DNA of 64,000 bases, from positions 49,043,777-49,107,776 of the forward strand of contig OX439050.1 of the NCBI GenBank assembly GCA_949317995.1, written 5' to 3'. Both the position numbers and the translations under genes were made by a program. Source of the stretch: Acholoe squamosa (taxonomy: Eukaryota; Annelida; Polychaeta; Phyllodocida; Polynoidae). Below the pieces are notes generated by a model. That model was not told the origin of the DNA, did not search any database, and worked only from the letters and a program-made list of their open reading frames with translations. This document shows, in pieces, positions 49,901-58,070 of this stretch; position 1 is the first letter of the stretch, and each line of letters opens with the position of its first letter.

Positions 49901-52900
49901 AACTGTAACATTTTGAGTTATATTATTTCTGCCGTGAACCATTTTTGGGCGGGAAAAGATTGAGATTCCTCGAAATGGGCGGGCTCGCCCCCTCATGGGA
50001 CCAGTGTTCTAGGGACCAATGATTTTACAATTTTGCTGTCCAATGCCCCCTGGTTCTTGTACATTAAAGGTGATTTATATACACAGGTCTGTCAGGTCAT
50101 ATAGAGTGAAATGCTTGCTAGGTATCAGGTCTCTAGTTTACACTCTCTATAATCCTCCTTCCTCTGTTATACAGTATTAGACCTCTTCCTCTTTGTCGAT
50201 GAATCTCATTTCATTATCTCTTCATACTACAGCATGCACTAATTGTATATCTTACCATCAACCCTCCATTGACCAATATTGACCAGAAGGTTTCTATCAT
50301 TTTTATTCAGGTTCAAGACACCATCAACTATGGATTGACATCATCTGTTACCCTCCTGATCTTATTTGCAGATTTGGTTTCGAAAGAGAGACACATCTCA
50401 TGATGTTTAGCAATGCTAATAAACGTTTTTTTTCTTTTTGTAAGATTTAATTTCATTCAATGTTCTACTCTGTTTCAGGATTTCACGTCGGTATCTGGGA
50501 TAGGTGTTACTACACGTACAACAATGCCAAGGGGTTGACCATGGTCTGCCTGGAAGCTAGAACAAGTAATAAATACAACAGGGTGAAAATAAACTAAAGC
50601 TGCCCTGGATAAAAGTCTTACATAATGTTTCACATTATTTGTTTTACAATTATTTTTACATTATAACCGCAAGGTACAGAGAAAGCCTGCGGTTGTGACC
50701 TGCTGTCATCATAAAACATGAATAAATACCCTACAATGTACTATTATTTAGAAGAATCTCAGGGATGAAAGTCTTCAGGGAATTCCCTGATTTCAGGGAT
50801 TTTGAAGTTCCAGGGCCCTATACATTCATATAGAAACCCATGTTTTTTCAGGCGAATATTGGACCATTTCAGGGATTTTCGTGCTCTGTGACTTTCATCC
50901 CTGGAATCTATAGTGTGTACTTTACACTCTATAAGAATCTGAATTATGTCCCACTGAGTCCATGGGAATTGGTCCATGGCCCTGCACCGGGTATATATTC
51001 ACGTAACCTGGTTAATCCATAGTTTATCTACTACATACGTTTTTGATAGTGGTAATGAAGTACCTTTTGTTATCAAAATCTCTGAGATCTGGTATACATT
51101 CTCAGAGTAAAGAGTCAGTGCTTAGATAACCCGTCGGAATCAAGAGCTGACCTTCGTTCACCTCTGGCAGGACAATTAATCACATCATCATGGTCTAATT
51201 TTTGATCATGGGGACTAAAATAGCAAATGTAGACACCTTCTTAGAGTCCCCGACCTGGTCATATGAGAGAGTTGTGTATTTTGCTGTAAAATACACAAAA
51301 ATGTACACAACTCATATAAAGCTTAACCCCCCTCTCCCGGCCGTTTTCTTTACAAAGTTATTATGAGTTAATTATTTATCTCCTTCTTACCCACCCACTA
51401 CCCCAGTAACTCTCCGCGTATCTATGAAGTCAAGGCTGAGGGGCAACCTTCACACTCGACACGGCTCGGCCTTGGACGCAGTGCCAAAGGTTACAATAAA
51501 TTATTGTTAGATGCCCCTGACTTCTAAGGGTAATTCTATCTGTCGACATGATGAAAGACTGAGCTAGTATACAGAATAGACATGATAGTTCTTATGGCAG
51601 AACTCGTGTACTGGATATATGTGCAACTTACACATAGCTCTTTGGTATTAAAGGTTGATCTGCTTAGCGAAAGCTCAAGTGAATGATTTAAATGCAGATA
51701 CTGGTTTATGTGATGTTATTAATATCCTTACAGCTGAATTGGTATTAGGAAATTTTTGAAGTGAACATAATTATCATCTAGTGATTTCATGAGAATTGGT
51801 GAAAATATAATGATTATCCTTAATCTTGATCTCTTTTAGGGAATAATCTTCCTCAAAGTTGAGTTGAAGATTTTCCTTAACTTAAAGCTGAACTAGTACA
51901 GGGTAAATCTAACAAATGTAAACTGGTAATGGAACCATTCACAGAAATGATTTTAAAGCTGAATTTTAGGTTTTAAAGAGGTTGATACATAGGGTGCATA
52001 GGCAGAGGCTACATTATGACATGTTCTTGTTTTGCGTGAATATCTACAGAGTTCATACATGAAATTAACTCTGTTAACGTTGCCATATATTATTTTAGGT
52101 CACCGAAGGGTTCCATTCAAAACCTTATACCACTGTACCATTGTTCTTTGTATATCACACCTCCATTATCACTCCAGCAGAAACATAAACCAATACTGTT
52201 CTATAGTATCACAGTTGTACACTCTTAATACATATTTATAATCTCAACTGATTTTTTGTTTGTTGACGAATATTGAATAACGACTCTCTCGACTATTTGG
52301 AAAAAGTACTTTTACAAAAGATCTTTTCCTGCATTAGGCATAATGGTAGTTTTCCCCTTAATTTGTAGCATCTGTCATAAGAAATTAATGATAAATATTT
52401 AAATTTCTCCTAGTAATGCCTGAGACTCACTCTCGTTGTACTTGTTAAAACTAAAAAGGAAACTATGTCATTTTGAACTGACTTTTTCATTTTTTGATCC
52501 GATAATGACTGTACCTTTACTAACATGTTTTTATTATATTTCTTACAGACTGGCAGAATGCAGTCATAGGATTACTTCTTTTTGCGGTGGCGTTTGGCTT
52601 TCTAGCGACAATATTGTCGATATGCGGAGCATGTACTACAACGCTACCCAAAAAGATTTACTATTATCACTCTGCGGGCGAAATATATTTCATCTGTGGT
52701 AAGCTTTTGATATGATGTCTTTCTGTGTTTAATTAATCAAATTAAAGAATCAAAGTTTATAAAAGCTTGTGCATGATAATTTTCATTTAGCTAGAATATA
52801 GCAATGTGATTCTTCCATAATTTTTCAAGAGTTCTTTTTTTAAAAATGGAACAGGAAATAAGGGCCTGACATATCTGCTGTTGTCAGTGGTGTAGAACTC

Positions 52901-53513
52901 AGCCGTCTGGTTCTGGTAGGGACCAGGCGATTTAGGTCTAGGGCCTATGGTATTGACCAGAACTATTCAGCTAAATCTAGAAATACCCACCTAGGGCCGA
53001 TCCATAAAATATATTAGACTAGAGGGGGCGGGGTGTTCATGGCTCCTATACATGTCTATAGTAATACGTGCAAAGGGGTGTGGGGAGGTCCAAAAGAGCC
53101 TAAAGGTGCGTGGCATAATTTAGGGATAAACCCCTACTATTTGGTTACCATTGATTGTGTTGAGTCTGCCCAAGATAATACCAGTACCAAGAGTGTTCAT
53201 ATTATGAAGTGCATCATGAGTAAAGAAATAATACTAATATTACAGAAAACAATGTTAACTTTAACTGTTCAATTTCACCCCTGTATTTTCAGCATTGAGT
53301 ACCACTGCTGCCCTCATAGTGTATCCCGTTGCCATAGAGACAGAGAAACAAATGGCCGAGCACCAATATGGCGTCGGCTATGGCCTAGGATGGGGAGCTT
53401 CTTTTTTCTTCTTTGCCGCTGCCATGTGTATGTGTCTAGATGACCTAGTGCGGACTTTAGCTAAGGGACTATGCTGTGGCAAAAAGGACCAATCACGACA
53501 GTCCAGGGTATGA
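25955..53513 (+). CDS. TMEM47/VAB-9-like four-pass membrane protein (claudin superfamily), 215 aa
   Basis: Four exons join in frame: 25955-26144, 50479-50565, 52549-52698 and 53293-53513; all three introns are phase 1. The first intron is 24.3 kb. Four membrane spans are visible near residues 38-55, 95-119, 139-157 and 171-192. The first extracellular loop has the claudin-type signature GIW(70)..C(73)...C(87). NWQNAVIGLLL before span 2, and VYPVAIETE...YGVGYGLGWGASFF around span 4, closely follow the TMEM47/VAB-9 pattern. That family localises to cell junctions and links to cadherin-catenin complexes. The protein ends SRV, a class I PDZ-ligand pattern. The extended N-terminus (about 37 residues) is longer than in TMEM47. 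A likely acceptor just before the ATG (about 25940) suggests an upstream untranslated exon. Subfamily naming is less sure than the fold. Confidence 0.88.
27671..27815 (+). repeat. Dispersed repeat, inverted partner at 30199-30335
   Basis: TTTTCAAGTTTTGCAGGAGAGGCAA and GACACAACCTTATTGCAC here occur inverted near 30240-30330, together with ACTTTCATAGTAGGTAGA. The two lie about 2.5 kb apart in the large intron. The class is unknown. Confidence 0.5.
28123..28357 (+). mobile_element. CACTGTAAAA MITE, copy 1
   Basis: The element runs from CACTGTAAAAAATTTACTGTTG to GACATTTTTTTACAGTG (235 bp). Shared inner blocks include TGTTGAATCTAC, GGATCCTTGTAAAACTGAACAGTGAACCACC (in part), TTTTTACAAGAAGCTCCA and AATCTCTGTGAAAATAATGA. 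TA follows on the right. Three more copies lie in the same intron. Confidence 0.75.
30199..30335 (-). repeat. Dispersed repeat, inverted copy of 27671-27815
   Basis: On the minus strand it matches 27671-27815 over most of its length, including TTGCACC, GACACAACC and the CTTTCATAGTAGGTAGA tail. Confidence 0.5.
30706..30910 (+). mobile_element. CACTGTAAAA MITE, copy 2
   Basis: It shares TAACTGTTGAATCTACCAGG, AACTGAACAGTGAACCACCA, TTTTTACAAGAAGCTCCAAA and TCTCTGTGAAAATAATGATG with copy 1 and ends TTTTACAGTG. The left end is slightly mutated (CAATGTAAAA). Confidence 0.75.
31468..31713. mobile_element. TA-flanked MITE with TATAAGGCGCAC repeats (pogo/Tigger-like)
   Basis: CCGTAATCTCTCACGTATAAGGCAC at the left is the inverted match of GTGCCTTATATGCGAGAGATTACGG at the right. 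TA lies on both sides (31466-31467 and 31714-31715). CGTATAAGGCGCACC recurs inside. A TA target and these ends resemble Tigger/pogo-type MITEs of the Tc1-mariner superfamily. It is non-coding. Confidence 0.65.
33125..33560 (+). repeat. 32-bp minisatellite, about 13 units
   Basis: Units follow CTTGGAGAGAAGACAGGG plus TTTTCTCTCTTT, with a 32-base period (for example 33321 to 33353). Variants TTTTGCTTGG, TTTCACTTAG and TTACACTTAG alternate. Because 32 is not a multiple of 3, the whole array stays open as a 32-residue repeat in one frame. I treat that frame as non-coding. Confidence 0.9.
36737..36945 (+). repeat. Dispersed SINE-like repeat, copy 2, with (GAGT)n head
   Basis: A (GAGT)n run (36738-36767) leads into AGGTTTAATGCCATTTCGACAGCTAAGGTCATATTCATGGCAAG and ends near AGTGGGCTAGGGAAGCC. 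It matches 17325-17505 (inverted) and 44286-44415. Confidence 0.55.
37648..39747 (+). mobile_element. 5'-truncated non-LTR retrotransposon (LINE) with 17-bp target duplication
   Basis: The body (37665-39730) is bracketed by the exact duplication AAGAAGCTCCATTTCAA (37648-37664 and 39731-39747) and ends in an A-rich tail. The first part (37665-38260) encodes the end of a reverse transcriptase domain: a CGTRQGC motif near 37690 and the catalytic YADD at about 37829. The next open segment (38400-38828) matches the post-RT region of Tx1/L1-like elements, and a C..C...H....C motif follows near 39095-39140. Stops and frameshifts after 38260, near 38830 and later make it a dead copy. It is intact enough, with a clean target duplication, to be a fairly young insertion into the large intron. 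Confidence 0.85.
40724..40939 (+). mobile_element. CACTGTAAAA MITE, copy 3
   Basis: It shares AATAACTGTTGAATCTACCAG and ATGGATCTCTAGCAGGTTTA-type blocks with copies 1 and 2, and ends TTTTACAGTG. TA flanks both sides (40722-40723 and 40940-40941), the clearest target duplication in the family. Confidence 0.7.
41029..41326. mobile_element. TTA-flanked MITE with GGCCACCCTTAAAAAT ends
   Basis: The left GGCCACCCTTAAAAATATGTTCGTTTCCTGTCCAGAGG and the right inverted CCTCTGGACAGGAAACGGACAAATTTTTAAGGGTGGC match over about 37 bases. TTA lies at 41026-41028 and 41327-41329. The TTA target suggests the PIF/Harbinger group. It is non-coding. Confidence 0.7.
42281..42408 (+). repeat. Direct repeat A1 (partner 43127-43256)
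   Basis: GATTTAGTCGCCAT, CTGTAGAACAGGTCTGC, GGACCTGAGTAAAGTGTTCT and CATTATGTATCCCAGAATTA occur in the same order about 850 bp further right, with about 90% identity by eye. Confidence 0.65.
42867..43087 (-). mobile_element. CACTGTAAAA MITE, copy 4 (inverted)
   Basis: It runs from CACTGTAAAAAAAAAATGC to TATTTTTTACAGTG. Blocks such as TCTGTGAAAA, TTTTTACAAG and GATCC appear in reverse relative to copies 1-3. It lies between the two direct repeats. Confidence 0.7.
43127..43256 (+). repeat. Direct repeat A2 (partner 42281-42408)
   Basis: This is the second copy of the 128-130 bp repeat. It begins right after MITE copy 4. Confidence 0.65.
43914..44133. mobile_element. TTAA-flanked MITE, copy 2
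   Basis: CCCTTTAAGGGCCACTGATGCATTAATG at the left and CATGATGCATTTATGC...AGAGGG at the right are inverted. TTAA lies at 43910-43913 and 44134-44137. The inner CAGCACTTCATTGGTGCATCATGAC has an inverted partner. Related sequence occurs at 23204, 42070-42110 and 46251-46430. The TTAA target and CCC ends suggest a piggyBac-type MITE. Confidence 0.55.
44286..44415 (+). repeat. Dispersed SINE-like repeat, copy 3 (partial)
   Basis: TTTAATGTCAAATGTCATTTCGAAGCTAAGGTCATATTCTTGGCAAG matches the core of copies 1 and 2, and AGAGGGGATAG follows as in the others. Confidence 0.45.
46251..46430. repeat. Degraded relative of the TTAA-flanked MITE
   Basis: TTAACCTTTTCAGGGCTGTTATTGCGTCAAGGCATCATGCC and a later CACTTCATTGGTGATTCATG...CCAATGGGCATGGTGCAC follow the same plan as copies 1 and 2. 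The right end is unclear. Confidence 0.4.
47407..47551. mobile_element. MITE with GACCATCCATGAATGACGTCATG ends
   Basis: GGGGACCATCCATGAATGACGTCATGC is inverted at the right as GCATGACGTCATTTGTGGATGGTCCT. The 145-bp element has a poly-C run inside and no gene. The target site is unclear. Confidence 0.6.
48280..49075 (+). repeat. 55-bp minisatellite, about 14 units
   Basis: Units read GTCATTTCGG(C/T)CCCTGTCTATAACTCCC then ATTTCATACACTATTTACATAGTAA, with a 55-base period (48541 to 48596). Decayed units extend left to about 48100 and right to about 49140. Open frames across it are by-products of the repeat. Confidence 0.95.
49475..49490 (+). promoter_or_regulatory. Perfect RFX X-box palindrome
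   Basis: GGTTGCCATGGCAACC contains GTTGCC-AT-GGCAAC, an exact match to the RFX consensus. It lies about 1 kb upstream of exon 2 of the TMEM47-like gene. Function is inferred from the motif alone. Confidence 0.4.
49661..50020. mobile_element. 360-bp foldback palindrome
   Basis: ATTGGTCCCTAGAACACTGG at the left end is the exact inverted copy of the right end. The arms stay nearly identical for about 170 bases each, with only a few mismatches, up to a short centre around 49830-49840. It would form a long hairpin if transcribed. No target duplication is certain and no gene is inside. It is best read as a young foldback or MITE-type element. Confidence 0.8.
50760..50903. mobile_element. CAGGG-ended MITE with 6-bp direct flanks
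   Basis: CAGGGATGAAAGTC at the left is the inverted copy of GACTTTCATCCCTG at the right. GAATCT lies directly on both sides (50754-50759 and 50904-50909). CAGGG/CCCTG ends recall the hAT group, but hAT duplications are usually 8 bp, so the class is open. Confidence 0.6.
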
Positions 53514-53615
53514 CGTCACCCACTGCCAACTTTATGACGTCATCACGAACCACTTCCGGTTTTTTTACTTATCCTCAGTGCCCCCTGCGTTGCCATGGTA
53601 ACTAAAATGGCGACT
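53511..53615 (+). promoter_or_regulatory. Promoter-like cluster over the stop codon of the TMEM47-like gene
   Basis: TGACGTCA (53511-53518) overlaps the TGA stop. A second TGACGTCA follows near 53535, then ACTTCCGG (ETS), GTTGCCATGGTAAC (53589-53602, RFX X-box) and AAAATGGCGAC (YY1-like, ending near 53614). Together these look like a TATA-less animal promoter. An ATG in the last motif opens a frame with no recognised family. Confidence 0.35.
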
Positions 53616-53777
53616 TCAGGGGCTCTGAAAGCATACATGACTTATAAAACAATGATTTTCACGGCATTCATGCATTCACAATATCATTTTACACAGTTCT
53701 TTTTCATGGCTTTAACATTACTCATCATATATATGAATAATTATAGTTTTTTTAAAGAGTCAAAGAGGTGTATTATC

Positions 53778-53783
53778 AATAAA
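53778..53783 (+). terminator. AATAAA signal, probable 3' end of the TMEM47-like gene
   Basis: This is the first AATAAA after the stop codon, about 265 bp downstream. Confidence 0.4.
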
Positions 53784-53913
53784 GACTCGCTCATACAGAC
53801 TGAGAACGTGCTGAAGGCAAGTGGCCTGGATTTCTTGAGAAATTCATATTTTGTATCCATACTCTATTACTTCAAACAACATAAAGGCCATACTATGTTC
53901 TACTTTGCATGAG

Positions 53914-56900
53914 ATGCTTCACATTAGGCAATGATAGGGAGCCCCAGATATGGCCCTATTATGAAAAGCTAGCTATGAGGGAGAAGCCTTATCACTCTAT
54001 AACGAGACAAGAGGTGGCTACAGGGAGCACAGCAGCCTTTGTGTATTTACAGCCATATTCAGTCACAGGGGCTTATGTATGGATCAAGGTTGGCTCTTTC
54101 TAGTCTCACACTATGCTTGGAGAGTGGCCTCTCACTTACAGATCAGAATCGACTAAAGACTACTTTCGCACATCACTCTCTGGAACTCGTTAACACCATT
54201 TCGGCCAAGTCCCTCTTTGGACGTCTCCCTAAGTAGGAAGGAGCCTAACAGGTTCCCCATCATAACTTGCCATAAGGTTTTCCTCGTGCATACACCAGAG
54301 GATACAAGAAATTAAAGCAGTTATACGATCAATGAAGATTGCATTACTGCCATTGATGTGTCAATGGAGTGGAACATAACAGGCGGCCTGATTCGATCCT
54401 GATCACTACCATGAGTCAAAGCTGGCAGAGATACTAGTGGTGGTTTGCCTGGAAAGTGGCATAATCATGCATACACCTTGATGTAAAGTGATTAGAACCC
54501 CACAATGAAGAACAGCTAAGAAGGATATATTTAAAAGCTGTCCATTTCTGCTTGTTTCTCCAAAGCGGTCCACAGCTGTTATCTATAGGTATGATTGGGA
54601 ACTTTCTTACCACTGGTCGCCAAGAGAGCTGACTAGAGAATTATTAGGGGCTCTCCTTATGAATAGATCAAAAATTGGAAAAGAGTTGTAAACATCATGA
54701 CTAATATGCATCCATACCCAAATATGCAGCTCATGTTTGACAGGTGTAGCCCCTATTCAAAGTTTAACATTTCAGCCTGTTATGTGAGAACTACCATTGC
54801 CATCAGTGTCTGGGATATTCACCAGAGGCCACCAGAGATGCTCTCCCAGAAGGTCATGGCCGATTCAACTGATTAGAGGAGAGGAAAGAATAAAGAAACA
54901 AATCCCACCCATCTAATGAGCCAGGAGCGTGCGAGAGGAGAGGCCACCAGGACCCACTGTCATTACCAACACTCACCAAGCACTGACGCTGTGTTCATGA
55001 AAGTACAGAGACGACCATGAGTTCTGTTAGGAGAGTGTATGTTAAGGCAGACATTGAAAAAGCCTACTAGTACAAGGGGTGGCATGGACAACCCCGGCCT
55101 TACCAGTACCAAGAGTGTTCATGAAATTCACCCATTATCGCCCAAGTGTGCAGGGTTTTCCTCGGTGTAAAATAATACATTTCAGGTGTCCTTATTGTTA
55201 TGTTGATATTGCCTTAGTTTATGAATATTGCTCATTTGCATGGCATTATCTTGCTGGCATTGAAAATAATCAGTACCATCTGCTTTCAGAAGGGAGTTGA
55301 GTAGATCTAGACCATAAACAATTAGAAGTACAGCATATTAAATTGGCTATATGAAGCTTTGGATAAATGCTTCATTTATGAATAAACTGGTTCTTATTTA
55401 GCATGAGCTGTAAAACTAGACTAGTTCCAGGGGAGATTTGTTAACAATTGCCTAGACCTGCCGCTGACAGTTGGTGCTTTTGCATTTTAATTGCTGTCAT
55501 CTACCTGTCATCCACAGACTAACTGTCAGCTGGAAAGCGCACACTGGTTCCAATCTTTCAGGCAGTTTATGGACAACAATATGCAGGCATTATTGCTGAA
55601 AGGCAAGGGCAGTGCTGCCACCCAGCAGTATATATTGAGATTACTAATGCCAGTCTTTCACTTCATAAGTTCTGGGTGCTGTCACAGGAGGGCGCCCTAG
55701 CTGTTTGGTGGGCCAGGCAGATGCAGCAAACCTGCACATCAAATGTTGGTGCCAGCTTTGTTGAATAAATCCAGAATTGTGTTCTGTTTAATGACCAACA
55801 TTCTAGTCTGTGGCCGTATTAGGAGCCTTCCCATAGAGGCTTCAGAATGCAAGGTAAATACAAATTCTATAAATTGTGAAAAGATCTCTCTTTCTTTTAA
55901 TAAAAAAAGCAAGGGCAAACCTTTTTTTGCTAAGCAGGCACAAATGACCTGAAAAAGAAAAAAATTCACCCCCACCCTAAGGCTGAACCAACACATTTGA
56001 TTCCAATTATTTATTTAATGTACAATCTCCCTCAGATAATGACAGAACAATGAATGCTCCATCGTAGCGATGCAAAGGCTGTGACTTTATTGTAAACTGA
56101 ACTTTAGACAGTGCTAATATCAAGTCGAACCATGTACTTACATATAATATATGTAGGCATGCACAATGTGTATATCATATTTTCAATGTTATGGGGTGTA
56201 CTGTGAAAGAGAAAAAAAATCAAATAGGTAATTTATCAATCCACCTTCTTACTCCAATGTGGCCTATCTTCATCATCATATTATATAATATGTGTATTTT
56301 TATGGTACTACTGAAAATATCTATGCATTTCATACATGTTATGCTCATCGTGTTATTTTCATATAATAGTTCTTTGGAATTCATTGTAAGGCTGGTTGTA
56401 TGGATATGCGTTACCCTAAGGCTTTGCTTAAGATTGTATACTGATGAGAGAACTTTGACCCCTGCACATTAACTTTGCTATTCTTAAACCACATTTTACA
56501 ATCTGCATTCCTAATCACATACTACATACACAAGCTCCAATCCCTTGCACATCGTAAATGATGTTAGGATATAGAAACTAGTGAAAGGCATTTTCTTTTC
56601 AAATTATATATGTCCAGATTATCATGTATTTCTATCGCTTTTGAATATTACAAATGAAATTAGATCAATGCTATTTATCATAAGGCTTAAAAAATTGTTG
56701 TGTTCAGGTAACGCTATCTACCCTAATTTTTTGGCCCTACCCTAAGTTTTTTGACATTTTGGGGAAAATCTGATATTTTGTCACCTATCGCGACATTAAA
56801 AAACTTTCACGCCCTCGCGCATCAAATTCGTGTCGCATAGGCGCGAAGATTTACAGCTGGCCTAAAAGATTCTCAAAAAAGAAATACCTACCTACCTACC

Positions 56901-57800
56901 CTAATTTTTTTCGACACCGTTACCTGAACTTAACAATTTTTGTAGGCCTAATGAGCTGAAGCTGGCATCTATACACTACGAAGGATATTTTTGTTTCATA
57001 AAAATATCATTACTTCCAATGTGATTAATAATTGTGTGCATGCAGCAAATGTGAGCCCATGAATGTGCATGCATATGTATACATACATATGCATGATGCC
57101 TCTATAATTATATATCAAATGTGTATCATAAATAAACATATTTTATCTATACCCATCAATAGAAATAAAGTCAGAACATAATATATCATTATCATCTTTG
57201 ACAAAATTGGGGCAATCTGCATAATTCCCATGTTATGAAAATAAATGGTAATTTTGGCATGGAATAACATACCTAATGAGCCCTAGTTGGGCCTTCTCTA
57301 AGGGGTTGACGTCCGCTCAATAGCAGTGTTCAACCACCCAACTGAGCGTGTTAAAAATGTCTTCCTTCGCTGGCAGAACTCGACTAATAGAGGCAATTCC
57401 TTATAATGCATCGGTTAATAAAACATCTATTTAAACCATTTGTTTGACTCATTCATACATCTGCATTTTATAGGTTTCTAATTCCTTATGTAGCCCATGG
57501 CCTCCTGGGGCCTAACCATGGCTCTAGCACTGCCTTGTATCAAATTTATCTCCAGGGATCTTTTCTTATAGTCCCTTGCATCCATTGAAGAAGCCCATAT
57601 CATATCCTGACATAAGAAAAGGATAGAAGGTTCATTATAGAAAATCATAGATGATAATCTAAATTGCCTTTTGCCGAGTTGATAGCAGACCAACAACCCT
57701 TTTGGCACTATTCCTTTCTTCAATTAATCATAATATTAATAGGAAAAATTAGAATTAAACCTAGTACATCACAGCTGCAGACAAAGAAGTATGCTTGATA
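53914..57800. other. Intergenic stretch without a supported gene
   Basis: This AT-rich sequence lies between the TMEM47-like gene and the methyltransferase gene. One MITE (56691-56942) and a short palindrome around 57069-57094 are the only structures I can support. Confidence 0.4.
56691..56942. mobile_element. MITE with GTTCAGGTAAC ends
   Basis: AAAATTGTTGTGTTCAGGTAACGCTATCTACCCTAATTTTTT at the left is inverted at the right as CCTAATTTTTTTCGACACCGTTACCTGAACTTAACAATTTTT. The middle is CpG-rich (TCGCGC words). Target site and class are uncertain. Confidence 0.6.
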
Positions 57801-57806
57801 TGGCTT

Positions 57807-57812
57807 TTTATT
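57807..57812 (-). terminator. AATAAA signal of the methyltransferase gene
   Basis: TTTATT on the plus strand gives AATAAA on the minus strand about 260 bp after the stop codon at 58071. Confidence 0.4.
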
Positions 57813-58070
57813 GTAAATGATTCCAAACAAGTTAGTGCAACATCAGGTATCAACATTATACCATTACTTAGTATACTAAGAACATGTATAAGAAATACTT
57901 TTTACTCAATGAAGATGACTGGATTCAAGAACATAAACATGGGGCTTAGACATTGTAAAATGCTTATCTCTGACCGAAGACATTTGTGCTTGAAGGAACA
58001 AATGTTGTGCCATATTCACACCATTTGTTTCCTGAGTGCAGAACTAGCACGTAAACAGTAAAGTTGCATT

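Noticed and set aside
53595-53912. 105-codon frame beginning at the YY1-like ATGGCGAC site
   Set aside because: The translation is Phe/Tyr/Ile-rich like AT-rich non-coding DNA, and no splice partner is visible.
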